Assembly: GCF_900156025.1 (NCBI RefSeq)
Contig: NZ_FTMO01000003.1
Location: forward strand, 124,001 to 188,000
Direction of reading: 5' to 3'
DNA: 64,000 nt
Source: Allobosea sp. TND4EK4
GTDB taxonomy: Bacteria; Pseudomonadota; Alphaproteobacteria; Rhizobiales; Beijerinckiaceae
In this document: positions 7,896-17,913 of the stretch, one piece after another
Layout: the number at the start of each line of letters is the position of its first letter
How positions within the stretch are numbered: the first letter of the stretch is position 1
Translations under genes and position numbers: made by a program
The notes under the pieces: model-generated
Seen by the model: the letters and a program-made list of their open reading frames with translations, nothing else
Databases searched by the model: none
Told to the model about the DNA's origin: nothing

Positions 7896-9965
7896 TCACC
7901 GCCACATCCCGCGCATCCTGGCCCGGACATCGACCTTGGGCCCGCCGGATGGCGCGCGTGTGTCGCCCGGGGCCGCCATGGGCCAGGCGACGCGCTCGAA
8001 CTGCCCGAGTAGGCCATTGGGGATGAAGCGAGTGCGGCTGGCGTAGACATGCCGATCGCCGGTCGCGGACTGACCATGGGTGAAGAAGCGCTGCGGCACG
8101 ACCAGGTGGAGGTCATCCTTGGCCCGTGTCATCGCGACATAAAGCAGCCGCCGTTCCTCTTCGATCTCGTCCTTGGCGCCGGCGCCGAGGTCGCTCGGGA
8201 TGCAGCCATCGACGGCGTTCATCACGAAGACGGAGGTCCATTCCTGGCCTTTGGCGGAATGGATCGTCGAGAGGATGAGATAGTCCTCGTCGAGCAGCGG
8301 GACGCCGGCCTGGTCGCTCGTGGCATCGGGCGGATCGAGCGTAAGCTCGGTCAGGAAGCGCTCGCGGGAGGGGTAGCCGCCGGCGATCTGTTCGAGCTGG
8401 ACGAGATCGGCCTGGCGAGTCACTGCATCCTCATGGATGCGTTCCAGATGCGGCTCGTACCAGCGCCGCGCCCGCTCGATCTCGCCCGGCCAACCGGCCT
8501 TGCCGGACCGCACCTCGGCGATGGCGGCGACGAAGTCGGACCAATCCTCGCCGCATCGCGGCGGAGCAGGTGCGTCAGCCAGCGCCTCAAGCGGGGAGGC
8601 GTCCTGCGCGATATGGTCGAGCACGCGCTGCGCCGAGGTCGGGCCGACGCCGGGCATGAGCTGGAGGACGCGGAAGCCCGCGACCTTGTCGCGCGGGTTC
8701 TCGACGAAGCGCAGGAGCGCCAGCAGATCCTTGATATGCGCGCTGTCGAGGAACTTCAGCCCGCCGAACTTCACGAAAGGGATGTTGCGACGGGTCAGCT
8801 CGATTTCGAACGGGCCGCTGTGGTGCGACGCCCTGAACAGCACTGCCTGCTGCTTCAGCGTCGAGCCGCCCTCGCGGTTCCGCAGGACCGTCTCGGCGAT
8901 GAAGCGGGCCTGGTCGGCCTCGTCGCGGACATGGACGAGCTGGGGCAGGGCGCCCGTGGCGCGCTCCGTCCAGAGGTTCTTGGTGAAACGCTCGGAGGCC
9001 AGATCGATGACCGCATTGGCCGCCGACAGGATCGCGCTGGTCGAGCGGTAGTTCTGGTCCAGCGTGATGATCTCGGCCGGAGGGGTGAAGGCGGCCGGGA
9101 AGTCGAGGATGTTGCGCACCGTCGCGGCGCGGAAGGAATAGATCGATTGGGCGTCGTCGCCGACCACCGTCAGGCCGCGCCCGTCCGGCTTCAGCGCCAG
9201 CAGGATCGAGGATTGAAGGCGATTGGTGTCCTGGTACTCGTCGACCATGACATGGTCGAAACGTGCGCCGATCTCCGCGGCGATGTCCGGATCGGTCATG
9301 GCCTGCGCCCAATAGAGCAGCAGGTCGTCGTAATCGAGCACGTTCTGGCTCTGCTTGGCCTCGACATAGGCCGCGAAGAGTTCCTTGAGCTCGGCCGCCC
9401 AGGCGACGCACCAGGGGTAGGACCGGCCCAGAACCTCCTCGATCGGCTGCTCGGCGTTCACGCAGCGGGAATAGATCGCCAGGCATGTGCCCTTGGTCGG
9501 GAAGCGGGCTTCCGTCTTCGAGAAGCCGAGCTGGTGCCGCACCAGGTTCATCTGGTCGGCCGAGTCCTCCCGGTCATGGATGGTGAAGGCCGGGTCGAGC
9601 CCGAGCTGGTCGGCGAAGTCGCGCAGGAGCCGCGCCCCGATGCCGTGGAAGGTGCCGGCCCAAGTCAGCGCGTCGGCGAGGACCCCGGCCCCGTCACCGA
9701 GCACCTTGCGTGCGATCCGCTCGACTCGCCTGGCCATCTCGGAAGCCGCCCGGCGCGAAAAGGTCATCAGGAGGATACGGCGTGGATCGGCCCCGCTGAC
9801 CATCAGATGCGCGACGCGGTGCGCCAGCGTATTGGTCTTGCCCGAGCCGGCCCCCGCGATCACCAGCAGAGGCAAGGCTGCGACCGAGCCGACGCCATGG
9901 ATCACGGCGCGGCGCTGCGCCGGGTTGAGCATGTCCAGATAGCTGATCGGGGCGATGGCATTCAT
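7896..9965 (-). CDS. UvrD/Rep-family ATP-dependent DNA helicase
   Basis: This 689-residue SF1A helicase contains Walker A (IAGAGSGKTNTL, motif I), TFSRRAASEM (Ia), DHVMVDEYQDTN (II), VGDDAQSIYSFRAA (III), LDQNYRSTSAIL (IV), STIHSAKGQEWTSVFV (V) and EERRLLYVAMTRAKDDLHL (VI). The start MNAIAPISYLDMLNPAQRRAV puts the Q-motif (LNPAQRRAV) near the N-terminus as expected. It is shorter than E. coli UvrD (720 residues). It lies next to the Ku/LigD cluster; in mycobacteria a UvrD-type helicase (UvrD1) works with Ku, so a role in end joining is an inference worth noting. Confidence 0.93.
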   Translation of the reverse strand: MNAIAPISYLDMLNPAQRRAVIHGVGSVAALPLLVIAGAGSGKTNTLAHRVAHLMVSGADPRRILLMTFSRRAASEMARRVERIARKVLGDGAGVLADALTWAGTFHGIGARLLRDFADQLGLDPAFTIHDREDSADQMNLVRHQLGFSKTEARFPTKGTCLAIYSRCVNAEQPIEEVLGRSYPWCVAWAAELKELFAAYVEAKQSQNVLDYDDLLLYWAQAMTDPDIAAEIGARFDHVMVDEYQDTNRLQSSILLALKPDGRGLTVVGDDAQSIYSFRAATVRNILDFPAAFTPPAEIITLDQNYRSTSAILSAANAVIDLASERFTKNLWTERATGALPQLVHVRDEADQARFIAETVLRNREGGSTLKQQAVLFRASHHSGPFEIELTRRNIPFVKFGGLKFLDSAHIKDLLALLRFVENPRDKVAGFRVLQLMPGVGPTSAQRVLDHIAQDASPLEALADAPAPPRCGEDWSDFVAAIAEVRSGKAGWPGEIERARRWYEPHLERIHEDAVTRQADLVQLEQIAGGYPSRERFLTELTLDPPDATSDQAGVPLLDEDYLILSTIHSAKGQEWTSVFVMNAVDGCIPSDLGAGAKDEIEEERRLLYVAMTRAKDDLHLVVPQRFFTHGQSATGDRHVYASRTRFIPNGLLGQFERVAWPMAAPGDTRAPSGGPKVDVRARMRGMWR

Positions 9966-10120
9966 GACGGGGTTCTGTTCGGCACGATTCGTCCTCGTTT
10001 GCCATGTCGGATGACAGGCCCGCATCAGCAGCCCAGCATGCCGATGGCTTGGCGGCGAGCTCCGCTTGACTCTGGTTCGGCATCGTTCTCATTCTGTTCT
10101 CATAACCGAGATCGAGCCCG

Positions 10121-10351
10121 ATGTCAGCACAGCCAGCGAACCAACCTGCCGAGGATACCACGATCGACGCCGAGGTGACCGGCATGGTGGCGGACTTGCT
10201 GGAGGAGCATGGCTCGGAAACGGCGGCACTCCGTGCCCTCGCGCATGACTTCATCATCCTGCTGGCGGATGCCGATCGATCGGTCTCGCGGGGCTTTTTG
10301 CGGGGCTTGTTTTCGCAGGGCGCGCGGCCTGTCGCGGAGAAGGACCCATGA
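10121..10351 (+). CDS. Small acidic hypothetical protein
   Basis: I do not recognise this 76-residue protein. It has an acidic N-terminal half (PAEDTTIDAEVTGMVADLLEEHGSE by feel of composition) followed by an amphipathic helical stretch (AALRALAHDFIILLADADRS). There is no signal peptide and no cysteine. It is divergent from the helicase gene (155 bp between starts). The reading shows normal alphaproteobacterial codon bias. An ATGA overlap at 10348 would couple it to a short downstream frame. Confidence 0.55.
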   Translation: MSAQPANQPAEDTTIDAEVTGMVADLLEEHGSETAALRALAHDFIILLADADRSVSRGFLRGLFSQGARPVAEKDP

Positions 10352-10595
10352 GCGCGGGCCCGCTCCAAATCTCGCCAGCGCTGCTGGGTTCGCCGATCGG
10401 CCTACCGGTCTATCTCAAAGCGGTCAGTGCCGGTCTCCGTCACCTGCCGACGACCATCCCGGCGCACCGACAGACCTGTCGCGGATGCTGATCCAGAACG
10501 CGCCGGCTACCTTCATCATGACGGTGGCGGGGCATAGCGCCGCCGATGTCCAAAGGCTCTGGGATGCAATGGGCGGGCGACGCGGTGGTTCCTGA
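10348..10595 (+). pseudogene. Possible frameshifted small gene
   Basis: An ATG overlapping the previous stop opens a 47-residue frame (MSAGPLQISPALLGSPIGLP...). It ends at a TGA after HRQTCRGC. The next 30-40 codons look protein-like in a different frame (DLSRMLIQNAPATFIMTVAG through DAMGGRRGGS, ending at 10595). A single indel near 10440-10490 would join the two into an approximately 80-residue protein. No family was recognised. It could equally be two unrelated non-coding stretches. Confidence 0.3.
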
Positions 10596-10627
10596 GGAGC
10601 GATGACGTGCCGCAACCTGAAGAAGGG

Positions 10628-10651
10628 GCCCAAGACAGTGCCCAAGACAGT
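10628..10651. repeat. Two tandem 12-bp units before Ku
   Basis: GCCCAAGACAGT occurs twice in direct succession in the 175-bp gap upstream of the first Ku gene. The rest of that gap shows no gene or clear promoter. The repeat may be a protein-binding site or a chance slip-strand duplication. Confidence 0.5.
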
Positions 10652-10770
10652 GAGCCGGCAGTGAATGCGTTCCGGTCGCTGAGACGCGCGGCCTCCGCTC
10701 CACGGTCGTCCTGCCGACGAGGAACGGAACGGCCGGCGTCGCGTTCCTCTCGATCCTGCTGGAGGATCGC

Positions 10771-11577
10771 ATGGCGCCACGCTCGTTCTGGAAGGGCTAT
10801 CTCAAGCTCTCGCTCGTGACCTGCCCGGTCGCGATGATGCCGGCGACCAGCGAGAACGAGAAGGTCCGCTTCCACACGCTGAACGCCAAGACCGGCAACC
10901 GCATCGTCAGCCGCTATATCGACTCCGTCACCGGCAAGCCGGTTGACGAGGACGACGAGGTCAAGGGTTACCCCCGCGGCGAGGACGACCACGTCCTGCT
11001 GGAAGACGAGGAACTGGAGGCGGTCGCGCTCGAAAGCACGCGCACGATCGACATCGAGACTTTCGTGCCGTCCGAGTCGATCGAATGGATCTGGTACGAC
11101 AAGCCGCATTATCTCATCCCGAACGACCGGGTCGGTGAAGAAGCGTTTTCGGTCATTCGCGGCGCGATGGCGGCGACCGGCACCGTCGGCATCTCGCGGC
11201 TGGTGCTTTATCGCCGCGAGCGTGCCGTCATGCTCAAGCCCCGCGACAAGGGGATCGTGCTCTGGACCCTTCGCTATGGCGACGAGGTGCGGGACGAAGA
11301 CGATTATTTCGCCAGCGCCGGAAAGGAGACGGTCGATGCCGGCTTGATGAAGCTGATCACCAAACTGGTCGAGGATCGCACCACCGCATGGACGCCGGAC
11401 ATGGTGGACGACCCGGTGCAGGCGAAGCTTCTCGACATCATCGCGGCCAAGAAGAAGGGCCGCAAACGCCGGCCGAAGCCCGCCGCCAAGGCCGAGGCGC
11501 CGGCGGGCAATGTCATCAGCATCATGGATGCGCTGAAAAAGAGCATCGCCTCGGAAGGGAAGGGCAAGCGAAGCTGA
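10771..11577 (+). CDS. ku: Ku protein, non-homologous end joining (copy 1)
   Basis: The 268-residue bacterial Ku homologue opens MAPRSFWKGYLKLSLVTCPV and has the core motifs RFHTLNAKTGNRI, DEVKGY and WYDKPHYLIP. It ends in a basic Lys/Arg-rich tail (AAKKKGRKRRPKPAAKAEA) followed by a short conserved end. Ku homodimers encircle broken DNA ends and recruit LigD. Roughly 270 residues is normal for the family. It converges on ligD (81 bp apart) and is a paralogue of the Ku at 14213-15052; the basic tails differ, as in rhizobia that carry several ku genes. Confidence 0.95.
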   Translation: MAPRSFWKGYLKLSLVTCPVAMMPATSENEKVRFHTLNAKTGNRIVSRYIDSVTGKPVDEDDEVKGYPRGEDDHVLLEDEELEAVALESTRTIDIETFVPSESIEWIWYDKPHYLIPNDRVGEEAFSVIRGAMAATGTVGISRLVLYRRERAVMLKPRDKGIVLWTLRYGDEVRDEDDYFASAGKETVDAGLMKLITKLVEDRTTAWTPDMVDDPVQAKLLDIIAAKKKGRKRRPKPAAKAEAPAGNVISIMDALKKSIASEGKGKRS

Positions 11578-11658
11578 GCTCGGCGCGGCGGGCAGACCTG
11601 TCGGATAGCCGCATGGCGGCAAGCATCTGCCTCCGGCTCGTTTGGCGGTCGAGCGACC

Positions 11659-14211
11659 CTAGCCTGCCTTCTTCCTGCGCGGCCGGGGCCGTTCGAGCGA
11701 AGCCGCGGCGGCGCGGAAGCCGTCCCAGGGATCGGACGAGAAGGCTGCGATCCGCGTCGGCATCGTCGCCACCGTGAAATAGGCCGGGCCGATGCCGGGG
11801 CCAAGTTCGTCCCAGGTCAGGGGCGCGGAGACGGGCGCGCCGGCGCGCGCTCTTGTCGAATAGGCTGCGACCGCCGTGGAGCCGCGCTGGTTGCGCAGAT
11901 AATCGACCAGGATCTTTCCGCGACGCTTCGACTTGGTGATCGTCGAGACGAAGCGCTCGGGAGTGTCGGCCGCCATCGCATCAGCAAGACCCTTGGTGAA
12001 GGCCTTCACCGCCGCCCAGTCCGCGCTCGGCTTCAGGGGCGAGACGATGTGGAGCCCCTTGCCGCCGGAGGTCTTCACGAAGGCGGCGAGGCCGGCATCG
12101 GTCAGGCGCTGGCGCACCTCCCGTGCCGCCTCGATCACGTCCTGCCAGGCAACGCCTTCGCCCGGGTCGAGATCCATGACGATCGTGTCGGGTTTCTCCC
12201 ATTCGGCGACCGTCGTGCCCCAGGGGTGGATTTCGAGCACGGCCGCCTGGACCAGGCCGAGAAGCCCGTCGAGATCGTTGATGCTGATCAGCGGGGCATC
12301 CGATGGATCCTGCGGATCCTTCACCAGGACGATGTTCGGGTTGAGGCCCTTCCAGGCATGCTTCTGGAAGAAGGACTCGCCGTCGATCCCGTTCGGGCAC
12401 CGCAGCAGCGCGAGCGGTCGTCCGACGATATGAGGCGCAATCTGGCGCCAGATTTCGGCGTAGTAATCCGCCAGCCCTTCCTTGGTGACCCCAGCATCCG
12501 GCCAATAGACGCGATCGGGATGCGTCAGCTTGACGGTGCGCCGCTGCGGGGCAGGCTGCTTCTTGGCCGACATGGGAACCTCGCGCACGATCTCGCGGGC
12601 GGATTTGTCCTCGCGCACCCCCCTGAAGGAAGCATGGCGCAGATGGCCGTCAGCGGTCCAGGCCCGGAACTCGATCTCGGCGACCAGTTCGGGCCGGACG
12701 AATTTGACCTTCCGGGCTTCGTCGGCGGTGAGCGGCCCGCCGAACGGGCTCGATGTCGCGCGAAGACGTTCGAGCTTGCGGAACAGCTCTTCGGCGACAG
12801 CGCCGCTGAAGCCGGTGCCGACACGCCCGACATGGCGAAGTTCGTCGCCTTCGTAAATGCCGAGCACCAGCGAGCCGATGGCCTTGCGCGAGACGCTGGA
12901 GGGCACATAACCCGCGATCACGAATTCCTGGCGGGCCGAGCACTTGGATTTCACCCAGCTCTTGCCGCGCCCCGACCGGTATGGGGCGTCACTGAGCTTC
13001 GAGACGATGCCTTCGAGGCTGAGGCGGCAGGCGTGCCTCAACACCATCGCGCCGCTCTCGTCGAAATGGCTGCTGTAGCGGATGATCCCGTCCGCGTTGG
13101 CGACGAGCGGCTCCAGAAGGCTCTTGCGCTTCGCCAAGGGCAGGGCGGTGAGATCGTAGCCGTCGAGATAGAGCAGATCGAAGACGTAGAAGGCGAACCG
13201 GTCCGACCGGCCCTCGCTCAGATCGGCCTGCAGGGCCGAGAAGTCGGACGCTCCGGCGTCAGTCTCGACCACGAGTTCGCCGTCGATGATCGCCGTCCCT
13301 GGCGGCAGCTGCTGTAGCGCGGTGACGACGGCCTTGCCGAACTTCTTCGTCCAGTCGAGTCCGCTGCGGGTCAGCAGCTTCACCCGCCCGGCCTCGATGC
13401 GGGCCTGCAGCCGGTAGCCGTCGAACTTGATCTCGTGCAGCCAGCGGTCGCCGGTCGGCGCCGCCGCGACCAGCGACGCGAGCATCGGCTCGACGAAGTC
13501 CGGCATCGCGGCTTTCCTCGCGCCCTTGATGGCCGCAGGATCGAGGGCGGCGGGACCGTCTTGTGCCGGCTCCGCCGCTGGCGCGGTCTTTTTCACCTTG
13601 CCGCTGCGGCGCGTAATCTTGCCGGTCCTGGAGGACCAGCCGGGCGCCTCGCCGGCGATGGCGGGAATATCTCGGCCCGTCTTCACCGATTGCGGCTGCT
13701 CATCCAGGATGTCGGGAGCGCCTTCGGGACGGGCGACCTCGTCCTCGCCCTTGATCAGCAGCCAGTTCTCGCGCCTCTCGCCCGGCTTTCCGTGCATGCG
13801 CACCAGATGCCAGCGGCCGGAGAGCTTTTCGCCCTGAAGTTCGAACTCGAGATGGCCCTTGGCGTAGCCCTTGTGGGCGTCGCCGATCGGCGTCCATGTC
13901 CCGCGGTCCCAGAGCAGGACAGTGCCGCCGCCATATTCGCCCTTGGGGATGGTGCCTTCGAAGCCGCCGTATTCGAGCGGGTGGTCCTCGACATGGACGG
14001 CCAGGCGCTTCTCGCCGGCGACCAGGCTCGGCCCCTTGGTGACGGCCCAGCTCTTGAGGACTCCGTCCAGCTCCAGCCGGAAATCGTAATGCAGGCGGGT
14101 CGCGTCGTGCTTCTGGATGACGAAGCTGTTGCCGGTCTTGCGCGCCCGGCCGCCCTTGGGCTCACTCGTCGCGGAGAAGTTCCGTTTCTTGCGATAGGCC
14201 TCGAGCGCCAT
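11659..14211 (-). CDS. ligD: Multifunctional NHEJ DNA ligase LigD (phosphoesterase-ligase-polymerase)
   Basis: The 850-residue protein has all three LigD modules. The N-terminal 3'-phosphoesterase spans about residues 30-150 (KHDATRLHYDFRLE, HVEDHPLEYGGFEG). The ATP-dependent ligase spans about 235-535, with nucleotidyl lysine K262 in EIKFDGYR and motifs SLEGIVSK and WVKSKC. The C-terminal primase-like polymerase spans about 560-840, with metal-binding DLDP at 681-684 and SGGKGLHI at 715-722. The order PE-Lig-Pol matches Pseudomonas and rhizobia rather than mycobacteria. Its ATG is one base beyond the stop of the second Ku gene, so the two are translationally coupled. No key residue is missing. 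Confidence 0.96.
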   Translation of the reverse strand: MALEAYRKKRNFSATSEPKGGRARKTGNSFVIQKHDATRLHYDFRLELDGVLKSWAVTKGPSLVAGEKRLAVHVEDHPLEYGGFEGTIPKGEYGGGTVLLWDRGTWTPIGDAHKGYAKGHLEFELQGEKLSGRWHLVRMHGKPGERRENWLLIKGEDEVARPEGAPDILDEQPQSVKTGRDIPAIAGEAPGWSSRTGKITRRSGKVKKTAPAAEPAQDGPAALDPAAIKGARKAAMPDFVEPMLASLVAAAPTGDRWLHEIKFDGYRLQARIEAGRVKLLTRSGLDWTKKFGKAVVTALQQLPPGTAIIDGELVVETDAGASDFSALQADLSEGRSDRFAFYVFDLLYLDGYDLTALPLAKRKSLLEPLVANADGIIRYSSHFDESGAMVLRHACRLSLEGIVSKLSDAPYRSGRGKSWVKSKCSARQEFVIAGYVPSSVSRKAIGSLVLGIYEGDELRHVGRVGTGFSGAVAEELFRKLERLRATSSPFGGPLTADEARKVKFVRPELVAEIEFRAWTADGHLRHASFRGVREDKSAREIVREVPMSAKKQPAPQRRTVKLTHPDRVYWPDAGVTKEGLADYYAEIWRQIAPHIVGRPLALLRCPNGIDGESFFQKHAWKGLNPNIVLVKDPQDPSDAPLISINDLDGLLGLVQAAVLEIHPWGTTVAEWEKPDTIVMDLDPGEGVAWQDVIEAAREVRQRLTDAGLAAFVKTSGGKGLHIVSPLKPSADWAAVKAFTKGLADAMAADTPERFVSTITKSKRRGKILVDYLRNQRGSTAVAAYSTRARAGAPVSAPLTWDELGPGIGPAYFTVATMPTRIAAFSSDPWDGFRAAAASLERPRPRRKKAG

Positions 14212-14212
14212 T

Positions 14213-15052
14213 TCAGCTGGCCTTCTTGCGGGCGGCCGCCGGAGCCTTGGCTTTGGCCGCCTTCTTCGGCTTCTTGCCGGACATGCCGGCGCTTTCGCGC
14301 AGCGCGGCCATCAGGTCGACGACCTTGCTGCGATCGGGCTCCTTGGGCCGTTCGATCTTGCGGCCCTCGGCCTTCGCCTTCACCAGCTCGGCGAGCGCGC
14401 TTTCGTAGCGGTCGTCGAATGCGGCGGGATCGAAGCGTCCCTTCTTGGTCTTGATGATGTGTTCGGCGAGTTCGAGCATCTCGCCTTCGATCTTCATCTC
14501 GGGGATGTCGTGGAAGGCGTCCTTCGCCGAGCGGACCTCGTAGTCGTAGTTCAGCGTCGTGGCGATCAGCCCGGGACCGTGCGCGCGGATGAGAACGGTG
14601 CGAACCCGCCGGAACAGGACGGTCTGGGCGATGGCGGCGACCTTTTTCTTCCGCATGCCCTCGCGGATCAGCGCGAAGGCTTCCTTGGCCGCGCCATCGG
14701 CCGGTGCCAAATAGTAGGGCTTGTCGAAATAGACGTCGTCGATCTCCGAGCAGCTGATAAAGGCCGAGACCGCCAGCGTCTTGTCGCTTTCGGGAACGGC
14801 GGCCGTGACCTCCTCGGGGTCGAGCACGATATAGTCGCCCTGGCTGACCTCGTAGCCTTTGACCTGGTCGTCCCTCTCGACAGGCTTGCCGGTGTCGCTG
14901 TCCACGAACTGACGGCTGACGCGGTTTCCGGTCGCCCGGTTGATCGTATGGAAGGCGATGCGATCGGAGGTGGAGGCGGCGGTGAAGAGCGCGACGGGGC
15001 AACTCACCTCCGCGATCTTGAGAAAGCCTTTCCAGTTCGCCCTTGGTGCCAA
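14213..15052 (-). CDS. ku: Ku protein, non-homologous end joining (copy 2, in operon with ligD)
   Basis: This 279-residue Ku (first residues APRANWKGFLKIAEVSCPVAL) has the core RIAFHTINRATGNRV, KGYEVSQGDY and the phenylalanine/tyrosine patch VYFDKPYYLAP. Its tail is Lys/Ala-rich (SGKKPKKAAKAKAPAAARKKAS). The start is a TTG; no in-frame ATG fits the conserved N-terminus, and a GGGGGG purine stretch precedes it. It is probably the LigD partner because the genes are one base apart. It shares its fold and N-terminus with the Ku at 10771 but is clearly diverged. Confidence 0.94.
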   Translation of the reverse strand: MAPRANWKGFLKIAEVSCPVALFTAASTSDRIAFHTINRATGNRVSRQFVDSDTGKPVERDDQVKGYEVSQGDYIVLDPEEVTAAVPESDKTLAVSAFISCSEIDDVYFDKPYYLAPADGAAKEAFALIREGMRKKKVAAIAQTVLFRRVRTVLIRAHGPGLIATTLNYDYEVRSAKDAFHDIPEMKIEGEMLELAEHIIKTKKGRFDPAAFDDRYESALAELVKAKAEGRKIERPKEPDRSKVVDLMAALRESAGMSGKKPKKAAKAKAPAAARKKAS

Positions 15053-15180
15053 GCGAGTGCCCCCCGTTCCATGGCCTTCGCAGGCCTGACAACCAGGGAG
15101 AACCGCCGGCGCGACAGATCGTTCCGGGCCGGTGCACCCGCGTCTTCGCCAGCGATCTGCCGATCGCCGAAGCGGGGGCG

Positions 15181-17013
15181 CTACGAGGACGAAGCTGACG
15201 TGGCCGGCTGCCGGACCCAGTGGCCGGGCCGGACCTCGACAAGCGCTGTCGGGACAGCCTGCCAGCCGAGCTTGCGGATCGGGCTCGGCAATTCGTCGAC
15301 GGCGAGCTCGCGCCTCAGAGTGCGGCGGGCCGGATCGGGGACCGGCACGGCCGCCAGCAGCTTGCGGGTATAGGGATGCTGCGGATCCGCGAAGACCGCC
15401 TCGCGCGGGCCGATCTCGACGATCTCGCCGAGATACATCACGGCAACGCGGTGGCTGACGCGCTCGACCACGGCCATATCGTGCGAGATGAAGAGATAGG
15501 CGAGGCCGAGCTCGGCCTGCAGGTCGAGCATCAGGTTCAGCACCTGCGCCTTCACCGAGACGTCGAGCGCCGAGACCGCCTCGTCCGCGACGACGAGCTT
15601 GGGGGACAGCGCCAGCGCGCGGGCGATGGCGATGCGCTGACGCTGGCCGCCCGAAAATTCGTGCGGGAAGCGGACATGCATCTCCGGCGCGAGGCCGACC
15701 TTGCGCAGAAGCTCGGCAACGCGGTCCTGCGCGTCCGCGCCCCGGGCGAGACCGTGAACCAGGATCGGCTCGGCCAGCGCGCTGCCGATGCTCTTGCGCG
15801 GGTTCAGGCTTGCGAAGGGATCCTGGAAGATCATCTGCATGTCTCGGCGGACATCGCGGAGCTCGGCCTTGCCGAGGCTCGTCACCTCACGGCCATCGAA
15901 GCGCACCGTGCCGAAGGAGGGCTCGACCAGCCGCAGGATCGAGCGCCCGGTGGTCGATTTACCGCAGCCGGATTCGCCGACCAGCGCCAGCGTCTCGCCG
16001 CGCCGCAGGGTGAAGGAGATATCCTCGACCGCGTGGACTTGGCCGCGCAACCGGCCGAGCAGGCCGCCGCGAATGCCGAAGCGCGTCGTCAGGCCCGATA
16101 CCTCCAGCAGGGGCGCCTCGCCGGCGGCGACCGTGTCGGGTTGTTCGACCGGTTCGCCCTCGACCTTGCCATTGTCCGGATCGATGCGCGGGAAGCGCAG
16201 CGGCCGGGCATGGCCCTCCATGTCGCCAAGCTTGGGCACCGCCGCGAGCAGGGCCTTGGTGTAGCCATGGACGGGGGCGCCGAAGACCTGGGTCGCCGGC
16301 GCGTCCTCCAGCTTGCGGCCCTTCCACATCACCACGACGCGATCGGCAATCTCGGCGACGACACCCATGTCGTGGGTGATGAAGAGGACGGACATGTCCT
16401 CTTCATCCTGCAACGTCTTGATCAGCTCGAGGATCTGCGCCTGGATCGTGACGTCAAGCGCGGTTGTGGGCTCATCGGCGATCAGGAGCTTCGGCTTGCA
16501 GGCCAGCGCCGTCGCGATCATGACACGCTGGCGCATGCCGCCCGAGAGCTGGTGCGGATGGTTGTCGAACCGGCTCTTCGCCGAGGGGATGCGCACCTTG
16601 TCGAGCATCCGCAGCGCCTCGGCCTTCGCGGCCGCTCCATCGAGGCCGCGATGGTAGCGCAACGCCTCCGCGATCTGGAAGCCGACCGTGAGCACCGGAT
16701 TCAGGCTCGTCATCGGCTCCTGGAAGATCATCGCGATCTCGTTGCCGCGGACCTTGCGCATCTCCTCTTCTGTGAGCGTGAGCAGCTCGCGCCCTTCCAG
16801 CGCGATCCTGCCCTCGATGCGGCCATTGGCGGCCGAGATCAGCCGCATGACCGACAGCGCGGTGACGCTCTTGCCGGAGCCGGACTCGCCAACGATGGCC
16901 ACGGTCTCGCCGGGCGCGACCTCGAAGCTCAGATCCTCGACGGCCCAGCGCCACTGCCCGCCGACGCGGAAGGCGGTCTGGAGGTTTTCGACGGAGAGGA
17001 CGGGGCCGCTCAT
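15181..17013 (-). CDS. Dipeptide/oligopeptide-type ABC transporter, fused double ATPase (DppD-DppF)
   Basis: The 610-residue polypeptide contains two complete ABC ATPase domains in tandem. The first (about 1-265) has [22 protein letters not shown] and [11 protein letters not shown]. The second (about 305-585) has [22 protein letters not shown] and [11 protein letters not shown]. Each ends in the oligopeptide-type extension (PHPYT-like segments [12 protein letters not shown] and [12 protein letters not shown]). Most Dpp/Opp systems encode these as separate proteins. It overlaps the upstream permease gene by 4 bp (ATGA) and is the last gene of the ridA-led operon. It would energise uptake through the permeases at 17010-18852. 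Confidence 0.93.
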   Translation of the reverse strand: MSGPVLSVENLQTAFRVGGQWRWAVEDLSFEVAPGETVAIVGESGSGKSVTALSVMRLISAANGRIEGRIALEGRELLTLTEEEMRKVRGNEIAMIFQEPMTSLNPVLTVGFQIAEALRYHRGLDGAAAKAEALRMLDKVRIPSAKSRFDNHPHQLSGGMRQRVMIATALACKPKLLIADEPTTALDVTIQAQILELIKTLQDEEDMSVLFITHDMGVVAEIADRVVVMWKGRKLEDAPATQVFGAPVHGYTKALLAAVPKLGDMEGHARPLRFPRIDPDNGKVEGEPVEQPDTVAAGEAPLLEVSGLTTRFGIRGGLLGRLRGQVHAVEDISFTLRRGETLALVGESGCGKSTTGRSILRLVEPSFGTVRFDGREVTSLGKAELRDVRRDMQMIFQDPFASLNPRKSIGSALAEPILVHGLARGADAQDRVAELLRKVGLAPEMHVRFPHEFSGGQRQRIAIARALALSPKLVVADEAVSALDVSVKAQVLNLMLDLQAELGLAYLFISHDMAVVERVSHRVAVMYLGEIVEIGPREAVFADPQHPYTRKLLAAVPVPDPARRTLRRELAVDELPSPIRKLGWQAVPTALVEVRPGHWVRQPATSASSS

Positions 17014-17900
17014 CGCTCGCCCTTCAGCTTGGGGTCGATGGCGTCGCGCAGGCCGTCGCCGAGCACGTTGAGGGCGAAGACGACGATCAGGATGGCGATC
17101 GACGGCGCCAGCACCAGCCAGTAGCTGTCGAGGATGTTCTCGAAGCCTTCGCGGATCATGCCGCCCCAGGTCGCGATCGGCGGCTTCACGCCAAGACCGA
17201 TGAAGGCGAGCGAGGCCTCGGTGCGGATGGCGTTGGCGAGCCAGAGCGAGGCCATCACGAGGATCTCTGGGAAGATGTTGGGCAGGATGTGCCCTCCGAG
17301 GATGCGGGCGTCCGAGAAGGCCAGAGCGCGACCGGCGCCGATATAGTCGCGCTCCTTGACCGAGATCGTCGGCGCCCGCGCGATGCGGGCGAAGGAGGGG
17401 ATGGAGGTCAGCGCGATGGCGATGGTGATGTTCTCCATCGACGGGCCGAGCATCGCCACGAGGATCAGGCCGAGGATCAGCGACGGGAAAGCGAGCAGGA
17501 TATCCATCGCCTGCATCACGACGACGTCGAAGCGCCCCCCATAATAGCCGGCGAGCATGCCGATCAGGGAGCCCGCGACCATGGCGATCACGGTCGAGGC
17601 GACGCCGATCACCAGCGAGATGCGCGCGCCGTAGAGCAGGCGCGAGAGGATGTCGCGGCCGAAATAATCCGTGCCGAGGTAATAGTTCTCATGCGGCGGC
17701 TGGAGCCGCGACAGGATGTTCTGCTCCAGCGGATCGTGCGGCGCGACGACCGGGGCGAGCACCGCTGCAAGCACGACCGCGACGATGACGGCGAGGCCGA
17801 CCCAGGATGTCTTGTTGGCGTTGAAGGCGCCGATGGTCGCCTTCAGCCAGCGCAGCCGGGGCGGGGCCGCGGGGGCGGCGTCATGGACGGAGGTGCTCAT
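17010..17900 (-). CDS. Dipeptide-type ABC transporter permease (DppC family)
   Basis: The 296-residue protein has an N-terminal transmembrane helix, a periplasmic stretch typical of DppC ([37 protein letters not shown]), and further helices. The EAA loop region is [21 protein letters not shown]. It ends in the family tail [17 protein letters not shown]. It starts 13 bp after the DppB-like gene and overlaps the ATPase gene by 4 bp. Confidence 0.93.
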   Translation of the reverse strand: MSTSVHDAAPAAPPRLRWLKATIGAFNANKTSWVGLAVIVAVVLAAVLAPVVAPHDPLEQNILSRLQPPHENYYLGTDYFGRDILSRLLYGARISLVIGVASTVIAMVAGSLIGMLAGYYGGRFDVVVMQAMDILLAFPSLILGLILVAMLGPSMENITIAIALTSIPSFARIARAPTISVKERDYIGAGRALAFSDARILGGHILPNIFPEILVMASLWLANAIRTEASLAFIGLGVKPPIATWGGMIREGFENILDSYWLVLAPSIAILIVVFALNVLGDGLRDAIDPKLKGER

Positions 17901-17913
17901 GGCAGCTTCACCC

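Noticed and set aside
8049..10178. A 709-codon plus-strand frame opposite the helicase
   Set aside because: The minus-strand frame has all SF1 helicase motifs in order, while this one has none; it is a shadow.
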